Under the pieces are notes generated by a model, which saw nothing but the letters and a program-made list of their open reading frames with translations, was not told where the DNA came from and did not search any database. Shown here piece after piece: positions 8,952-17,758 of a stretch of 42,006 nt of DNA. The DNA comes from Candidatus Sumerlaeota bacterium (GTDB lineage Bacteria; Sumerlaeota; Sumerlaeia; MWCT01; JAUWMI01). Numbering within the stretch: position 1 is the stretch's first letter; the number at the start of each line of letters is the position of its first letter. Made by a program: the position numbers and the translations under genes. The stretch covers positions 1 to 42,006 of the forward strand of contig JAUWMI010000037.1 of the NCBI GenBank assembly GCA_030613245.1, written 5' to 3'.

Positions 8952-10385
8952 TCAAGAATCAATGGACTCAAGTGACTTTAGAATCTTGACCATTGCTAAT
9001 GTATCGTATGCACAATATTTTTCAAGTTCGCTCATCATTTGTTCTTTCTCCGCTTCGTCATAATCCCCATGAAGTATCTTTTGGAACACTGCTCCTGCCT
9101 CCAAGCCGTCGGAGATAGTGAGATTTTCATAGTCAAAGGAAGGTTCAAAATGTGGCAATATTGACTTGATACTGAAGCCTCCGTGAAAATCCGGGTGGTA
9201 ATAATGCTCTCGAACGAACTTTAATAAATCAAAAAGTCGATCCTTGATCTGTTCCAATGGGGTATCGCATTTCGGGAAATTTTTTTGTAAACACGTTAAG
9301 ATAGTCTTCTCATAATTTGAATAGACAATGATTGTTCCCTGGTTTCCCAGGGTCTCAATCAAGGATTCGATGAATGGATAACGTGGATCACCACTACCAT
9401 CATGGAGAAATGAGCGGTGTTCTAATGGATCTCCAGTATTATGACGAATGTGACAACTCCATTGAAAAGGAAGCCTGTCATATGGGTGTTGCCCCTCAAA
9501 CATGGGAATGGCAGGCTGAATTGTTTCAAAATCAAGAAAGTATAAAGGGTATGCAAGCGATTGTAAAAATGACTTTATGTTACGGCTGTACCATGGTCTT
9601 CTATCTTTTATACATTTAACCTGGCGTTGTTGAAGTTTGTTAAGGACAATCTGGTCTACAATATTACAAAGATCAAAAACCCCCATCTTAAGCAGAGTAT
9701 CAATCTTCTTTCCACCACGATATAATTCATATACTGGGTACTCGATATTAGTAGAGTAACAGTGAGGGGTGAATTCACAGCTTTTACAAGCACTCGAGTA
9801 TTCTGGTTTTGGGATATCTGAGTTAATAATATCTAAAAAGGAAGGGGCGTTTTGTTGAATTTCTGGCAACAACGGTTCAATTAAATCTGTCACATCAGCC
9901 CGCTTAAATAGGGTTGAGTCTCCATATACACGGTCTCTATCCAGGCACATTACTTCAGCCCTTTTAACGATGAGGCCCGATTGGCTCAAGAGGTTTACCT
10001 GGAAAGCTACGTCGGTCAGATACTCATTAGGTTTAGTCCCGGACTTGACTTCAATTAACCGATATCGATTATCTCTCAGCTTCAGAATAATATCAGCCTT
10101 CATCCGCATCCCAGATATTTCGAAAGCTGCCTCGAAAATAATTGGACTATCGGAGAAAATGAGTTCCCGCGTTTTCTTCACACAGTAATTCCAGTTAGCT
10201 TCTTCGACCAATATTCCCTTGGGGAATTCTGACCGAGCAAGCTTCAGTACCTCTTCTCCCTCACGCACCAGCATTTGTTCATAGAGTGTAATTTCTTGCT
10301 CGTCCTTTTTCTCATGAGATAGAAGCCACATCCTCTTTTTGCACGTATCCCCTTCTTCATACAGACTTTTGTTAAGCGTTAACAC
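8952..10385 (-). CDS. Cas4-like PD-(D/E)XK nuclease fused to a DUF2779 exonuclease-like domain
   Basis: I chose GTG 10385 because GGAG sits 9 bp upstream; a TTG at 10400 would add five residues. The N-terminal half looks Cas4/RecB-like: Cys15 in the segment TCKKRMWL, a nuclease core with Asp98 and EVKSG (Glu112, Lys114), then CKSCEFTPHC (Cys200, 203, 209). The four cysteines suggest a [4Fe-4S] cluster. The C-terminal half is DUF2779, with LDFET (Asp285, Glu287) and YCAYD near residue 461, which resemble motifs I and III of DEDD 3'-5' exonucleases. It likely resects or degrades DNA. It is the last gene of block A, 76 bp after the helicase stop, and is probably co-transcribed. The family is clear; the physiological substrate is not. 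Confidence 0.85.
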   Translation of the reverse strand: MLTLNKSLYEEGDTCKKRMWLLSHEKKDEQEITLYEQMLVREGEEVLKLARSEFPKGILVEEANWNYCVKKTRELIFSDSPIIFEAAFEISGMRMKADIILKLRDNRYRLIEVKSGTKPNEYLTDVAFQVNLLSQSGLIVKRAEVMCLDRDRVYGDSTLFKRADVTDLIEPLLPEIQQNAPSFLDIINSDIPKPEYSSACKSCEFTPHCYSTNIEYPVYELYRGGKKIDTLLKMGVFDLCNIVDQIVLNKLQQRQVKCIKDRRPWYSRNIKSFLQSLAYPLYFLDFETIQPAIPMFEGQHPYDRLPFQWSCHIRHNTGDPLEHRSFLHDGSGDPRYPFIESLIETLGNQGTIIVYSNYEKTILTCLQKNFPKCDTPLEQIKDRLFDLLKFVREHYYHPDFHGGFSIKSILPHFEPSFDYENLTISDGLEAGAVFQKILHGDYDEAEKEQMMSELEKYCAYDTLAMVKILKSLESIDS

Positions 10386-10461
10386 TAGTACGATCTCCAA
10401 TCAAATTGGGCAGTGGTATTAATTTGAGAATCTCCCACAAATATTTGCAGACTATATTGTC

Positions 10462-13281
10462 CTATCGGACCTCTAATCGGAAGGCCAAGTCCTCTGCTGC
10501 TTTTAAGGGGAAAGGGACTCTATTGGAAATCTTTTCCGTAGCTTCTGCAGTAGTACTATATTGCTCACCCATTACCACTTTAAACCAACGTTCTCTGTCC
10601 ATGACAACACGAAACATTTTTTCATCCTGCGTTTCTGCTATAAAAGGTAAATACACATATATCGGTTGACCACAGTTCTCAGCTTTACACCCCAAACGAT
10701 CAAGGCGTCCAATACGCTGCTCAAGTGTACTCGGATTCCAACATAAATCATGATGAATAACATATCTGCAATTCAAATGCAGATCCACCCCCTCTGCCAT
10801 TACGCTGCTTGTGACAAGAATCTCAGGATAAAAAGGCGTATTAAAAGTTAGCATAAGACGTTGTCGGGTTTCACTCTTCGTTGCCCCATTAACAAGACGA
10901 ACATTTGGTACAATGCTTTCAGTTAACTCATCCTGAGTCTCGCCATTTGTAAATGGTGAAGAGACATCGGTGGCATAGCGAAAACCGGCTTGAATTCGTT
11001 TAACTGCCTCAATATACCGTCTGCGCTTTTCTTCATCACACTTTTCAATCAGAAATTTGAAAAATTGTTCCAGAATTTGACGTAGCGTTAGACCAGACTT
11101 GTCTTTTGTATTCATAGCAATTTCAACAGATTCTTCAGTAATTCTTCTTCCTTCCAGAGGAAAGTATCGGACCAAAAAGGAAGGTGTACGAAGATATCGA
11201 CGTACAAGTTCTAGAATTGCTGGACTTTCTTCCCTTAACAACTGATATTGCTTATCTCTTAAGATATCTGAAACTGCTGCATCGCATGCTCGCCGTGCCG
11301 GAGAATCCTCATCGAAAAAGCGACGTCCTAATCTTGTCAAATATTCAGGGACTTCACTCACACGGCAGTTTAATTTCTTAGCACCTAGTTCCAAAATGAG
11401 ACGGTAAATTTCTTCACTGATTCTCTGCTGAAGTGCTTTTCCTGTCTGAATATAATGACAAAAAACCACAACTTTTTCACCCTTTTTCCAGAGTTGAACA
11501 ACACGGAACATTGTTGCATGAATTTTCGGATGGGAAGCTGAAGCCTTTGCATCCCCCTTTGGGATGAGTTCTTCTAACTTGTCGAGATGCCACTTGCTGA
11601 TTTGAGAAACCGGTTTATCTTCAATTGGATCATCATCAATATCTGTAGATTCTGTAATACTCTGTCTCGTATGAAGAAATGCCTCGTAGCTGGAAGCCAG
11701 TCCTTCAGCAAACACAGGACGGCTCTCTGGATTATGGGCACATGCCCTGGCTGCGAGAAGAAAGGGAAGCAATGCATTATCGGACACTAGTAATCCCAGA
11801 CCGTCCTCATCTCTCTTCTCAGAAAATATAGTACGACCAGAAAATTTTTGCCGGCGAGGTACAATGGTATACGGAGCTGGCAAATGCGTCGTTTTTAGGT
11901 GCCTTATCACCCATGGTTGCAGTTGCTTTTCGGCTTCTTTCATTGCCTTCAATGCTCTATGATAGCAATTCCATACCTCGCTTACAGTAGGCAACATGTT
12001 TTTTCCATGAGATAAACTACTCCACCATTGTTCGATATCCTCACATTTCTGACCGTTATTGACAATATCATTGGGCAGCAGCCTTCCCCATGCAGTATCC
12101 AGTGTAATAGCGGCTTCCTGGGCTTTATCCAACGCTAGTCGAAGACTTCCCAATTGTTCTTCAAAATGTTGTCTTCCTCCCGATGGCGAGGATTTCGATG
12201 CCCAGCATATTCCACTAAATCGCTCCAAAACACTACACAGCTCGTTATGGCCAAGTTGAAAAGGTGTTGCTGTTAAAAACAGCATCCTCTCAAAAACACC
12301 ACCTAAAGGCCCACGACTGATTTCTTCAGCATCTTCCCTAGCTTCGTCGAGATGAAAAAGGGATGCTAACCTGGTTTGTGCGTTCTTCAAATGGTGGGCT
12401 TCATCCAATATAAGTAACGGCAGCCGATACCGAATCTTCTTTATGCATTTCTTCCATACGTCCTTCAGAGTTTCATTGATATAATTGCGTGCTATTGCAA
12501 GATTCCGTTCATAATAAACCGATCGCCTACGTGGTATTTGCCGGAGTGTTTCGAAAACATTGTCTAGCTTAAGCTCGTCCAAAATGCTTAGTATTGCCTC
12601 CGGTACCGGATCGTCATCGGTGTCAGGACTATCATCATGTTCGGGATCTATTCCTGATCTTTTAAGTATACGCAGCCAATAGCGAGGATTGTTTTTTATA
12701 AGACGTTCCCAAACATCAGGGCATCGTTTTTGAACCCATTTCATGTGAAGTAGCGCACCCATATTTCGGCATAAAGCTTTAATTAGTTTGTTCACATTAT
12801 GTCGCCTATATAAAGCACGATAAATAAGACCCAGCTTCACCCAACCATCATTTAACCCGCGACTCATAGCGCCGTGAGTCATAAAAATAATGGATTTACG
12901 GCGTCGAATGGGATCGTCCAGCAGTTTGAGGAATTCTACTGCATTGGTTGCTCGTCCAAAGCTCAATTTTTTCGCGAGGCTAACAGGAAGGCAATACGCG
13001 AGAAATGTCATAAAGTCTGAGGGCCACTTCTCCTTAAGCGATGGCGGCACCATAACTACAACTGGTCGTTTTTGAGGATCGGAAAGTCGGACAGAAACAG
13101 CAACAGCAAGTGCTACGAAAGTTTTACCCATTCCAACTTCATCGGCCAGAATTAAACCTGGTTGATGTTCGAGCCTTTTTAGTATTTCTCTAGCAGTACG
13201 TTCCTGCCGCTTGGCATCCTCTAAGGAAATACGTCCTTTTACATAAAGATTTATTTGATCACAAAAGGAGTACATATTCAC
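10462..13281 (-). CDS. SNF2-type superfamily 2 helicase/translocase, 939 aa
   Basis: Helicase motifs appear in order: ADEVGMGKT (Walker A, residues 46-54), VVMVPPSLKEKW (Ia), ILDEAHH (DEAH at about 292-295), FLTATPFQ (III), VTSSVMAEGVDLH (V) and EQRIGRLDRLG (VI). The EQRIGRLDR box and long inter-lobe insertion fit SNF2/HepA-like translocases of defence loci. It probably hydrolyses ATP to move on duplex DNA and feed the adjacent nucleases. GTG 13281 directly follows the TGA of the upstream PLD gene; an ATG six bases on (13275) has GGTGA before it and may be the true start. Gene contact implies translational coupling with the PLD protein. It resembles the DISARM DrmD type in outline, but no DISARM partner (DUF1998 protein or methylase) is nearby. 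Confidence 0.9.
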   Translation of the reverse strand: MNMYSFCDQINLYVKGRISLEDAKRQERTAREILKRLEHQPGLILADEVGMGKTFVALAVAVSVRLSDPQKRPVVVMVPPSLKEKWPSDFMTFLAYCLPVSLAKKLSFGRATNAVEFLKLLDDPIRRRKSIIFMTHGAMSRGLNDGWVKLGLIYRALYRRHNVNKLIKALCRNMGALLHMKWVQKRCPDVWERLIKNNPRYWLRILKRSGIDPEHDDSPDTDDDPVPEAILSILDELKLDNVFETLRQIPRRRSVYYERNLAIARNYINETLKDVWKKCIKKIRYRLPLLILDEAHHLKNAQTRLASLFHLDEAREDAEEISRGPLGGVFERMLFLTATPFQLGHNELCSVLERFSGICWASKSSPSGGRQHFEEQLGSLRLALDKAQEAAITLDTAWGRLLPNDIVNNGQKCEDIEQWWSSLSHGKNMLPTVSEVWNCYHRALKAMKEAEKQLQPWVIRHLKTTHLPAPYTIVPRRQKFSGRTIFSEKRDEDGLGLLVSDNALLPFLLAARACAHNPESRPVFAEGLASSYEAFLHTRQSITESTDIDDDPIEDKPVSQISKWHLDKLEELIPKGDAKASASHPKIHATMFRVVQLWKKGEKVVVFCHYIQTGKALQQRISEEIYRLILELGAKKLNCRVSEVPEYLTRLGRRFFDEDSPARRACDAAVSDILRDKQYQLLREESPAILELVRRYLRTPSFLVRYFPLEGRRITEESVEIAMNTKDKSGLTLRQILEQFFKFLIEKCDEEKRRRYIEAVKRIQAGFRYATDVSSPFTNGETQDELTESIVPNVRLVNGATKSETRQRLMLTFNTPFYPEILVTSSVMAEGVDLHLNCRYVIHHDLCWNPSTLEQRIGRLDRLGCKAENCGQPIYVYLPFIAETQDEKMFRVVMDRERWFKVVMGEQYSTTAEATEKISNRVPFPLKAAEDLAFRLEVR

Positions 13282-15366
13282 TCACCGCAATATTAAATTA
13301 AAGACGTCTTGTACATATTTATCGATCAGACTATTCTTCAACCCTTTTCGGGGGATAGTGTTTTTTAATTTTTTCAATAGACTTCTTATTTCTTGGCGAA
13401 TTTTGTCAGGAGATAAACACCCCGGTGCCTTATTAGGTTTAACCCACGTTAGTTCCAACGCCAACTCTGTCAGGAGAAATGCGCGTTCTTCGTCGGAGTG
13501 TGTTTCCCTCTCAAGGGCTTTGGCAAGTGCCATAACTCCTACGGGACCATATAAGCGCCATTTCAGACATTCCATGGTGGCAACAGGACGTTCTAATCGC
13601 TCTCGAAGAGAATTCAAGGCCCAGGAAATCCGTCTTGTTCGCCTGAGGAGAAACTGGCTTGTGTCTACCCGTTTATGCGGATCTAAGTCTTCATTAGGAC
13701 CGTCCCTTCGTTCATTCTTGCGTGCGAGATATTCTTTAAAAACTTTATGGAGAGGGCGTGCCGACGTTAAGATATTTATTAACACTTCCAAGGGCAAATC
13801 TTTGAGTTCCGCAGGTGGGGGCAGGGAATGAGCTGAAACAACATTGACTGGCCACCAAGCAGTTGATTTTGACCCTGTCCAGGATACCCAAAAGCCAGAA
13901 GGTGGAGGTCCATCGTGCCACTCTAGCCGAATTTCCGATGGACAGGCATTCTTTTTCCACTCTTTTTCTCCATAAAATATTGAGGATTTGTCCTCCAGCA
14001 TGAGACGCCACCCTTCAGGTGGTGGTGACTCAGCAAAGTGTAGTATCACTATACCCTTGCCCTCATCATCAGAATCGTAGAGAGCAAGACTAAAGGCGAG
14101 AGGAAGTTCTTCTGTATTCTCTGGGGGATTGTCGTCTTGAGCGGATGATAGTTCCCATTTGATAGAAATGTCCGACGGTATTTTTTCGCCTTTCATAAAG
14201 CTGGCTTCTAAAAATCGTGCTTTTTTCCGTTTTGAATCACGGTTTCGATCCAGCAGATAAGCCAGATTGACCTCAATGTTTGGATGTTTTGATATGCCCA
14301 TACCGGGACTGGTGAAATTACTGGAACCCATGATATATACCACGAATCGGTCATTTTCAAGCCAGAGTGATTTAAGATGATATGGTCGCGGAATCTTGTC
14401 TTGTTTCAAAAAGTCATCTACTCGATAAAAATTTGTTTTCACGCTATCTCTACCCTGCGGTTGAGAAAGTTTGAGAGATTGCGGTGCATGAATTACAACT
14501 GTCCCTTCTTCATCTCTAGAGTCTTCAGCAGAGACATAATAAGAAACAGATGCTCTACCTCTTTGTTTCAATATACCCCAGAGGCGTTCTGCTGGTTTAT
14601 TAGGTGAATCGGGATCATCATAAAAAGGGCTCGCAACAAACGCATCCACTGGAGGACTTCCGCTAGGCCAGATTTTGTCTAATTTTTTAAATATATCCGG
14701 ATATCCTGGGCCAGAAATAACAGATTGTATCCCAATAGCCTTGCGATCCCAGACATCGTTGACAACTCCCCATTCTTTTGACACATCTTCAGCCCGATCA
14801 AGAAATCTATACCATCTCTGAAGGGGAGGAGAACCAGAATCAATCTGACTGTATTCAACCACCAAGCGTAAGAACGAAATTGTCTGTTTAAGACAGTCAA
14901 GTGGAGAGCTGCCTCCTGGTTTGTAATCCACAACACCAAAGATTTCCTGATTTCGGCGATATCCATCATCAGTTAAATTTGAAGATGATACAATGAGCCG
15001 TATCAAGTTGGTCCAATGTAGTAGGCTGAGTTTGGCGTGCAATACACTTCCTTTAAGACGCGCAGGAAGTAAATCCCATCGAAGGTTCCGGCTACCGCGG
15101 CAATGATGCTGGTCTACCAGGACTGCAGCACACATGATAGGAGCAAGTTTTTCCTCACGCTCGATTAAATAGGCAGGACCATCCTCGTTGGGATCTGACT
15201 CCAGATGAAGAAAACGACCCAAGCATTCTTCCTCAAAGAAAACTGGTGAAAAGGTAAAACTTGTAGCAACGCATCCTATTGGATCTCCTGCCCCTTCAGA
15301 AGGAACCCATGCGTCTAAAATTCGTCCAAAACCCTCTTCCCTGATCTTCTTTTCTTTGCGACTCAT
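13282..15366 (-). CDS. PLD-superfamily protein with two Tdp1-like HxK...N half-sites, 694 aa
   Basis: Two half-sites of the phospholipase D fold are visible: LHAKLSLL (His110, Lys112) with SSSNLT (Asn130), and YHLKSLWL (His330, Lys332) with GSSNFT (Asn350). In each half the His to Asn distance is exactly 20. The HxK-Asn pattern, rather than a full HKD with Asp, is that of tyrosyl-DNA phosphodiesterase (Tdp1). Residues from about 400 are unrecognised, with a beta-rich stretch and a helical, basic C-terminus. A role as nuclease or as remover of protein or nucleotide adducts from DNA ends is plausible; function is inferred from fold and context. It lies 7 bp after the 451-aa gene and touches the helicase gene, so the three are one transcript. 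Start ATG 15366. Confidence 0.8.
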   Translation of the reverse strand: MSRKEKKIREEGFGRILDAWVPSEGAGDPIGCVATSFTFSPVFFEEECLGRFLHLESDPNEDGPAYLIEREEKLAPIMCAAVLVDQHHCRGSRNLRWDLLPARLKGSVLHAKLSLLHWTNLIRLIVSSSNLTDDGYRRNQEIFGVVDYKPGGSSPLDCLKQTISFLRLVVEYSQIDSGSPPLQRWYRFLDRAEDVSKEWGVVNDVWDRKAIGIQSVISGPGYPDIFKKLDKIWPSGSPPVDAFVASPFYDDPDSPNKPAERLWGILKQRGRASVSYYVSAEDSRDEEGTVVIHAPQSLKLSQPQGRDSVKTNFYRVDDFLKQDKIPRPYHLKSLWLENDRFVVYIMGSSNFTSPGMGISKHPNIEVNLAYLLDRNRDSKRKKARFLEASFMKGEKIPSDISIKWELSSAQDDNPPENTEELPLAFSLALYDSDDEGKGIVILHFAESPPPEGWRLMLEDKSSIFYGEKEWKKNACPSEIRLEWHDGPPPSGFWVSWTGSKSTAWWPVNVVSAHSLPPPAELKDLPLEVLINILTSARPLHKVFKEYLARKNERRDGPNEDLDPHKRVDTSQFLLRRTRRISWALNSLRERLERPVATMECLKWRLYGPVGVMALAKALERETHSDEERAFLLTELALELTWVKPNKAPGCLSPDKIRQEIRSLLKKLKNTIPRKGLKNSLIDKYVQDVFNLILR

Positions 15367-15373
15367 TTTATGG

Positions 15374-16729
15374 CTACGGTATCAGTTTAAGATCCTCAGC
15401 AAAAGACAGGAGCGAATATGTTCGATATCCATGCAGATAGACATCGTCATATCGTCCACCTTCATCACGCAAATAAGACGGATAGATCATCCAACCACCA
15501 TCATCAAATTGTTCGCACCAGGGTGCCTTACCAGCCGGTGGTTTCTCTCTCTGTATTAAACGGTGATGCTCCAGCAATTGGAGTGGCCAATCCTTTGCCG
15601 GTACTGGTTCAAAAAATCTTTCGAATGTTTCACTAAACCGTTGAGATTCTCCGAAAGGTTCTAATCGTTCCATCAAGACTATGGGGAGTTTCGGTATTTC
15701 GGACATAGCCTTCTTCACGCCTTTGCAATCAAGAAAGTCATTAAGATACGCTTTATTCCCTCGTTTTCGGGTCATTATATACAGACAATCGTCAAAGGCA
15801 TCTTGTAACAAACGGGAAAATGTTTCATACAACATTATGGTCTTGAGCAGTTCCTTTAGAGAATCATCACTATGCTTTGATAATGTGGTATGAAAATCAC
15901 GCTCAGAAAAGAATAGTTCTCCATTCAATTCATATTTGAATGAGTTCAAACCTTTCGGGGAAATTAAAAAATACAAAACAGGACCACGGTAACCATCTTC
16001 TGAATTTTTCAAAACCCGATAGATCTCCCTTGCTTCCTTTTTGCCTATCTCATAATGTGCGAGGTGATTCTGGAAGAACTGCCATCCGCCCCAACCGCCT
16101 TTACGGGCAACAGCCCCTTTGGCAAGACCATCATCCACGGCTTCCACCAATAGCTTATACCATCTTTTCCCAGGACCGTTACCGGAGCTGAAAAATCCAT
16201 CCAGTCCCTGCTCTTTCATCCAAACATGAAGAAGATGATAACCGAATTCACCTAATCGTCCTGCAGATTCGATACCAAGCGTTTTGCTAAGCAGGCGATA
16301 AACTCCGTGAAAACCGAAAACACTCGATGTCTTGAGATAATTTTTCGCACAGAGCGGCTCTCCATATCGAAGAGCTGTGGCAGCTTTTGATCGCCCAGAT
16401 AAACCGCGCAGTTGACCTTCATCTTTAATGGTACGGACTAGTCCTTCGACTAAGTACCATTCAAACACCTGCCAGGGCTCACTGGTTCCGTCTGCTGCCA
16501 CACGTTCTACATCGAAAGCACTGCAAACCGCTAAGGACACGGCAGTAGCAGTCAAAAACCGAGGATGTTGCATCCGTTCCCTGAGCCCTGGTACTAATCG
16601 TAATGCCAGAGAGTCAGCAATAGCATAAAGACCCAAGGGATCGATTGAACCCTCGCTCCGCAGAGCAGGATCGTATTCTGTTAGTAAAGGTGTCAGCATC
16701 TTTTCACATATGTGCAAAGATATTACCAT
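15374..16729 (-). CDS. Unknown 451-aa protein, first gene of the helicase-PLD-nuclease operon
   Basis: I do not recognise this family. No signal peptide, membrane segment, nucleotide-binding loop or nuclease motif is evident. The sequence is soluble and mixed in composition, with conspicuous segments GKRWYKLLVEAVDDG (about residues 187-201), GGWGGWQFF and a C-terminal GGWMIYPSY then YLHGYRTYSLLSFAEDL. ATG 16729 has AGGT four bases upstream; an alternative in-frame ATG lies ten codons later. The gene ends 7 bp before the PLD gene, so it belongs to the same operon. In a defence-type operon, an unknown leading gene often encodes target recognition or a scaffold, but nothing in the sequence proves that. 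Confidence 0.75.
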   Translation of the reverse strand: MVISLHICEKMLTPLLTEYDPALRSEGSIDPLGLYAIADSLALRLVPGLRERMQHPRFLTATAVSLAVCSAFDVERVAADGTSEPWQVFEWYLVEGLVRTIKDEGQLRGLSGRSKAATALRYGEPLCAKNYLKTSSVFGFHGVYRLLSKTLGIESAGRLGEFGYHLLHVWMKEQGLDGFFSSGNGPGKRWYKLLVEAVDDGLAKGAVARKGGWGGWQFFQNHLAHYEIGKKEAREIYRVLKNSEDGYRGPVLYFLISPKGLNSFKYELNGELFFSERDFHTTLSKHSDDSLKELLKTIMLYETFSRLLQDAFDDCLYIMTRKRGNKAYLNDFLDCKGVKKAMSEIPKLPIVLMERLEPFGESQRFSETFERFFEPVPAKDWPLQLLEHHRLIQREKPPAGKAPWCEQFDDGGWMIYPSYLRDEGGRYDDVYLHGYRTYSLLSFAEDLKLIP

Positions 16730-16883
16730 GTGACCTGTTCAAAGGTCAATACTATAATAATCACCTTAGCAAAACCTCATTAAGAAACATAGTGAAGGTC
16801 AGAATCTACGTATGCACCGGTTATCTTAAATGAAATAGAATCTGCATTTTCATCAGGGACGGCGCCCATAAATAAGGGAGGGA
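16730..16883. other. Probable promoter region of block A and flank of an IS remnant
   Basis: A short spacer upstream of the 451-aa gene and next to the transposase remnant. It must hold the block A promoter unless that was disturbed by the insertion. I see no convincing -35/-10 pair. Confidence 0.3.
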
Positions 16884-17225
16884 TTGTGTGTATCTACAAG
16901 AATAGGACAAGAAACTGGGTGTGAGTTTAGTATGAAAGGCAGTACCGTAAAGTGGCAGGAAAAGCTTAATCTTTCTTGTATGTATCCTGCACAATTGACT
17001 CAAAAGACTTTCTTCTTACTTGGACAAAGAACGCGTGGTCTCGCGGGTGGTTACAAGCTAAGGAGTCGAGTACTTCGTCGCTACCGACGGCGCTGGAAGA
17101 TCGAACGGCTGTTTGCCTGGCTCCAGGACTTCCGACGACTGGTCATCCGCTATGAACGCCGGGCCGAAAACTTTCTTGGATTTTTACATCTCGGATGTAT
17201 CCTGATCCTCCTTAGGTATTTGTGA
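16884..17225 (+). pseudogene. IS5-family transposase, 3' remnant
   Basis: Only the last third of this frame is transposase: from about 17064 it reads [17 protein letters not shown], then [12 protein letters not shown] and CILILLR, the C-terminal end of IS5/IS1031-type DDE transposases, including the YREK-type motif with the final catalytic Glu (residue 74 of the frame). The first 60 codons do not resemble a transposase and the earlier catalytic Asp residues are absent. No terminal inverted repeats or target duplication are visible. It is a decayed insertion lying between two oppositely reading minus-strand operons, marking past rearrangement at this junction. Confidence 0.8.
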
Positions 17226-17233
17226 GATGAGTT

Positions 17234-17737
17234 CTACGTACGATACCCCTTAAACTCCTGAAGTACTCTTAAGGTTTCTTTGAGATGATCCTCATCCCTG
17301 ATTTCCAAAGCTCCAAATATTCTATATTTGAATCTTGTACCTCTGCTCTCCTTTAAGTCTATTATGAAATGCTCTATGTTCAGCTTTATACCCTTAAGAG
17401 CAAGAAAAAAAGAATCATATAGATCCTCTGTGGCGCCATGTTCCATAAAACTTTCCACAATCCATTCTGAGAGTGAAACCGCTTTTGCAAGATCGTCGGC
17501 ATCCTGGTCATCGAAGCCAGTTATTGCATCAATCCCGAAAAAATACGGTTCACCATCTTTTGCAAAGGAAATTCTTGTTTCTATTTCATACAAGGGGCAC
17601 TTCCACAAAGGAAACTCTGTATACAGAATCGAAAAGCTCTCAGATCCCAAGGATATTTGTGAGGGTTCTTTTCCTATCAGTTCAGTGATCATTTTCGCTT
17701 TAGTATCAACAATCTGTAAGAATTTCTGTGTCCACAT
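17234..17737 (-). CDS. Unknown 167-aa protein, last gene of the SbcDC-vWA operon
   Basis: The family is not recognised. The protein is acidic and soluble, with no signal peptide or membrane segment. Notable segments are SFSILYTEFPLWKCPLYEIETRI (residues about 32-54, quoted here only by its ends SFSILY and YEIETRI), FFGIDAITGFDDQDADDLAKA and a C-terminus rich in charged residues (LKESRGTRFKYRIFGALEI). ATG 17737 follows GGAG and lies 21 bp after the vWA gene, so it is co-transcribed. A small soluble partner at the end of such an operon could be an inhibitor, adaptor or immunity factor of the vWA-peptidase, but this is a guess from position. Confidence 0.75.
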   Translation of the reverse strand: MWTQKFLQIVDTKAKMITELIGKEPSQISLGSESFSILYTEFPLWKCPLYEIETRISFAKDGEPYFFGIDAITGFDDQDADDLAKAVSLSEWIVESFMEHGATEDLYDSFFLALKGIKLNIEHFIIDLKESRGTRFKYRIFGALEIRDEDHLKETLRVLQEFKGYRT

Positions 17738-17758
17738 TTTTGTTTTCTCCAGAATATG

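Noticed and set aside
13358-13831. A 157-codon plus-strand frame opposite the PLD gene
   Set aside because: It is antisense to a well-supported gene, lacks an initiation signal and is Arg/Ser-rich as expected for a shadow.
8952-16729. Calling block A a DISARM system
   Set aside because: An SNF2 helicase and PLD protein are present, but the DUF1998 protein (DrmB), DrmA-type helicase and methyltransferase are not, and the PLD protein has Tdp1-like rather than standard HKD motifs.
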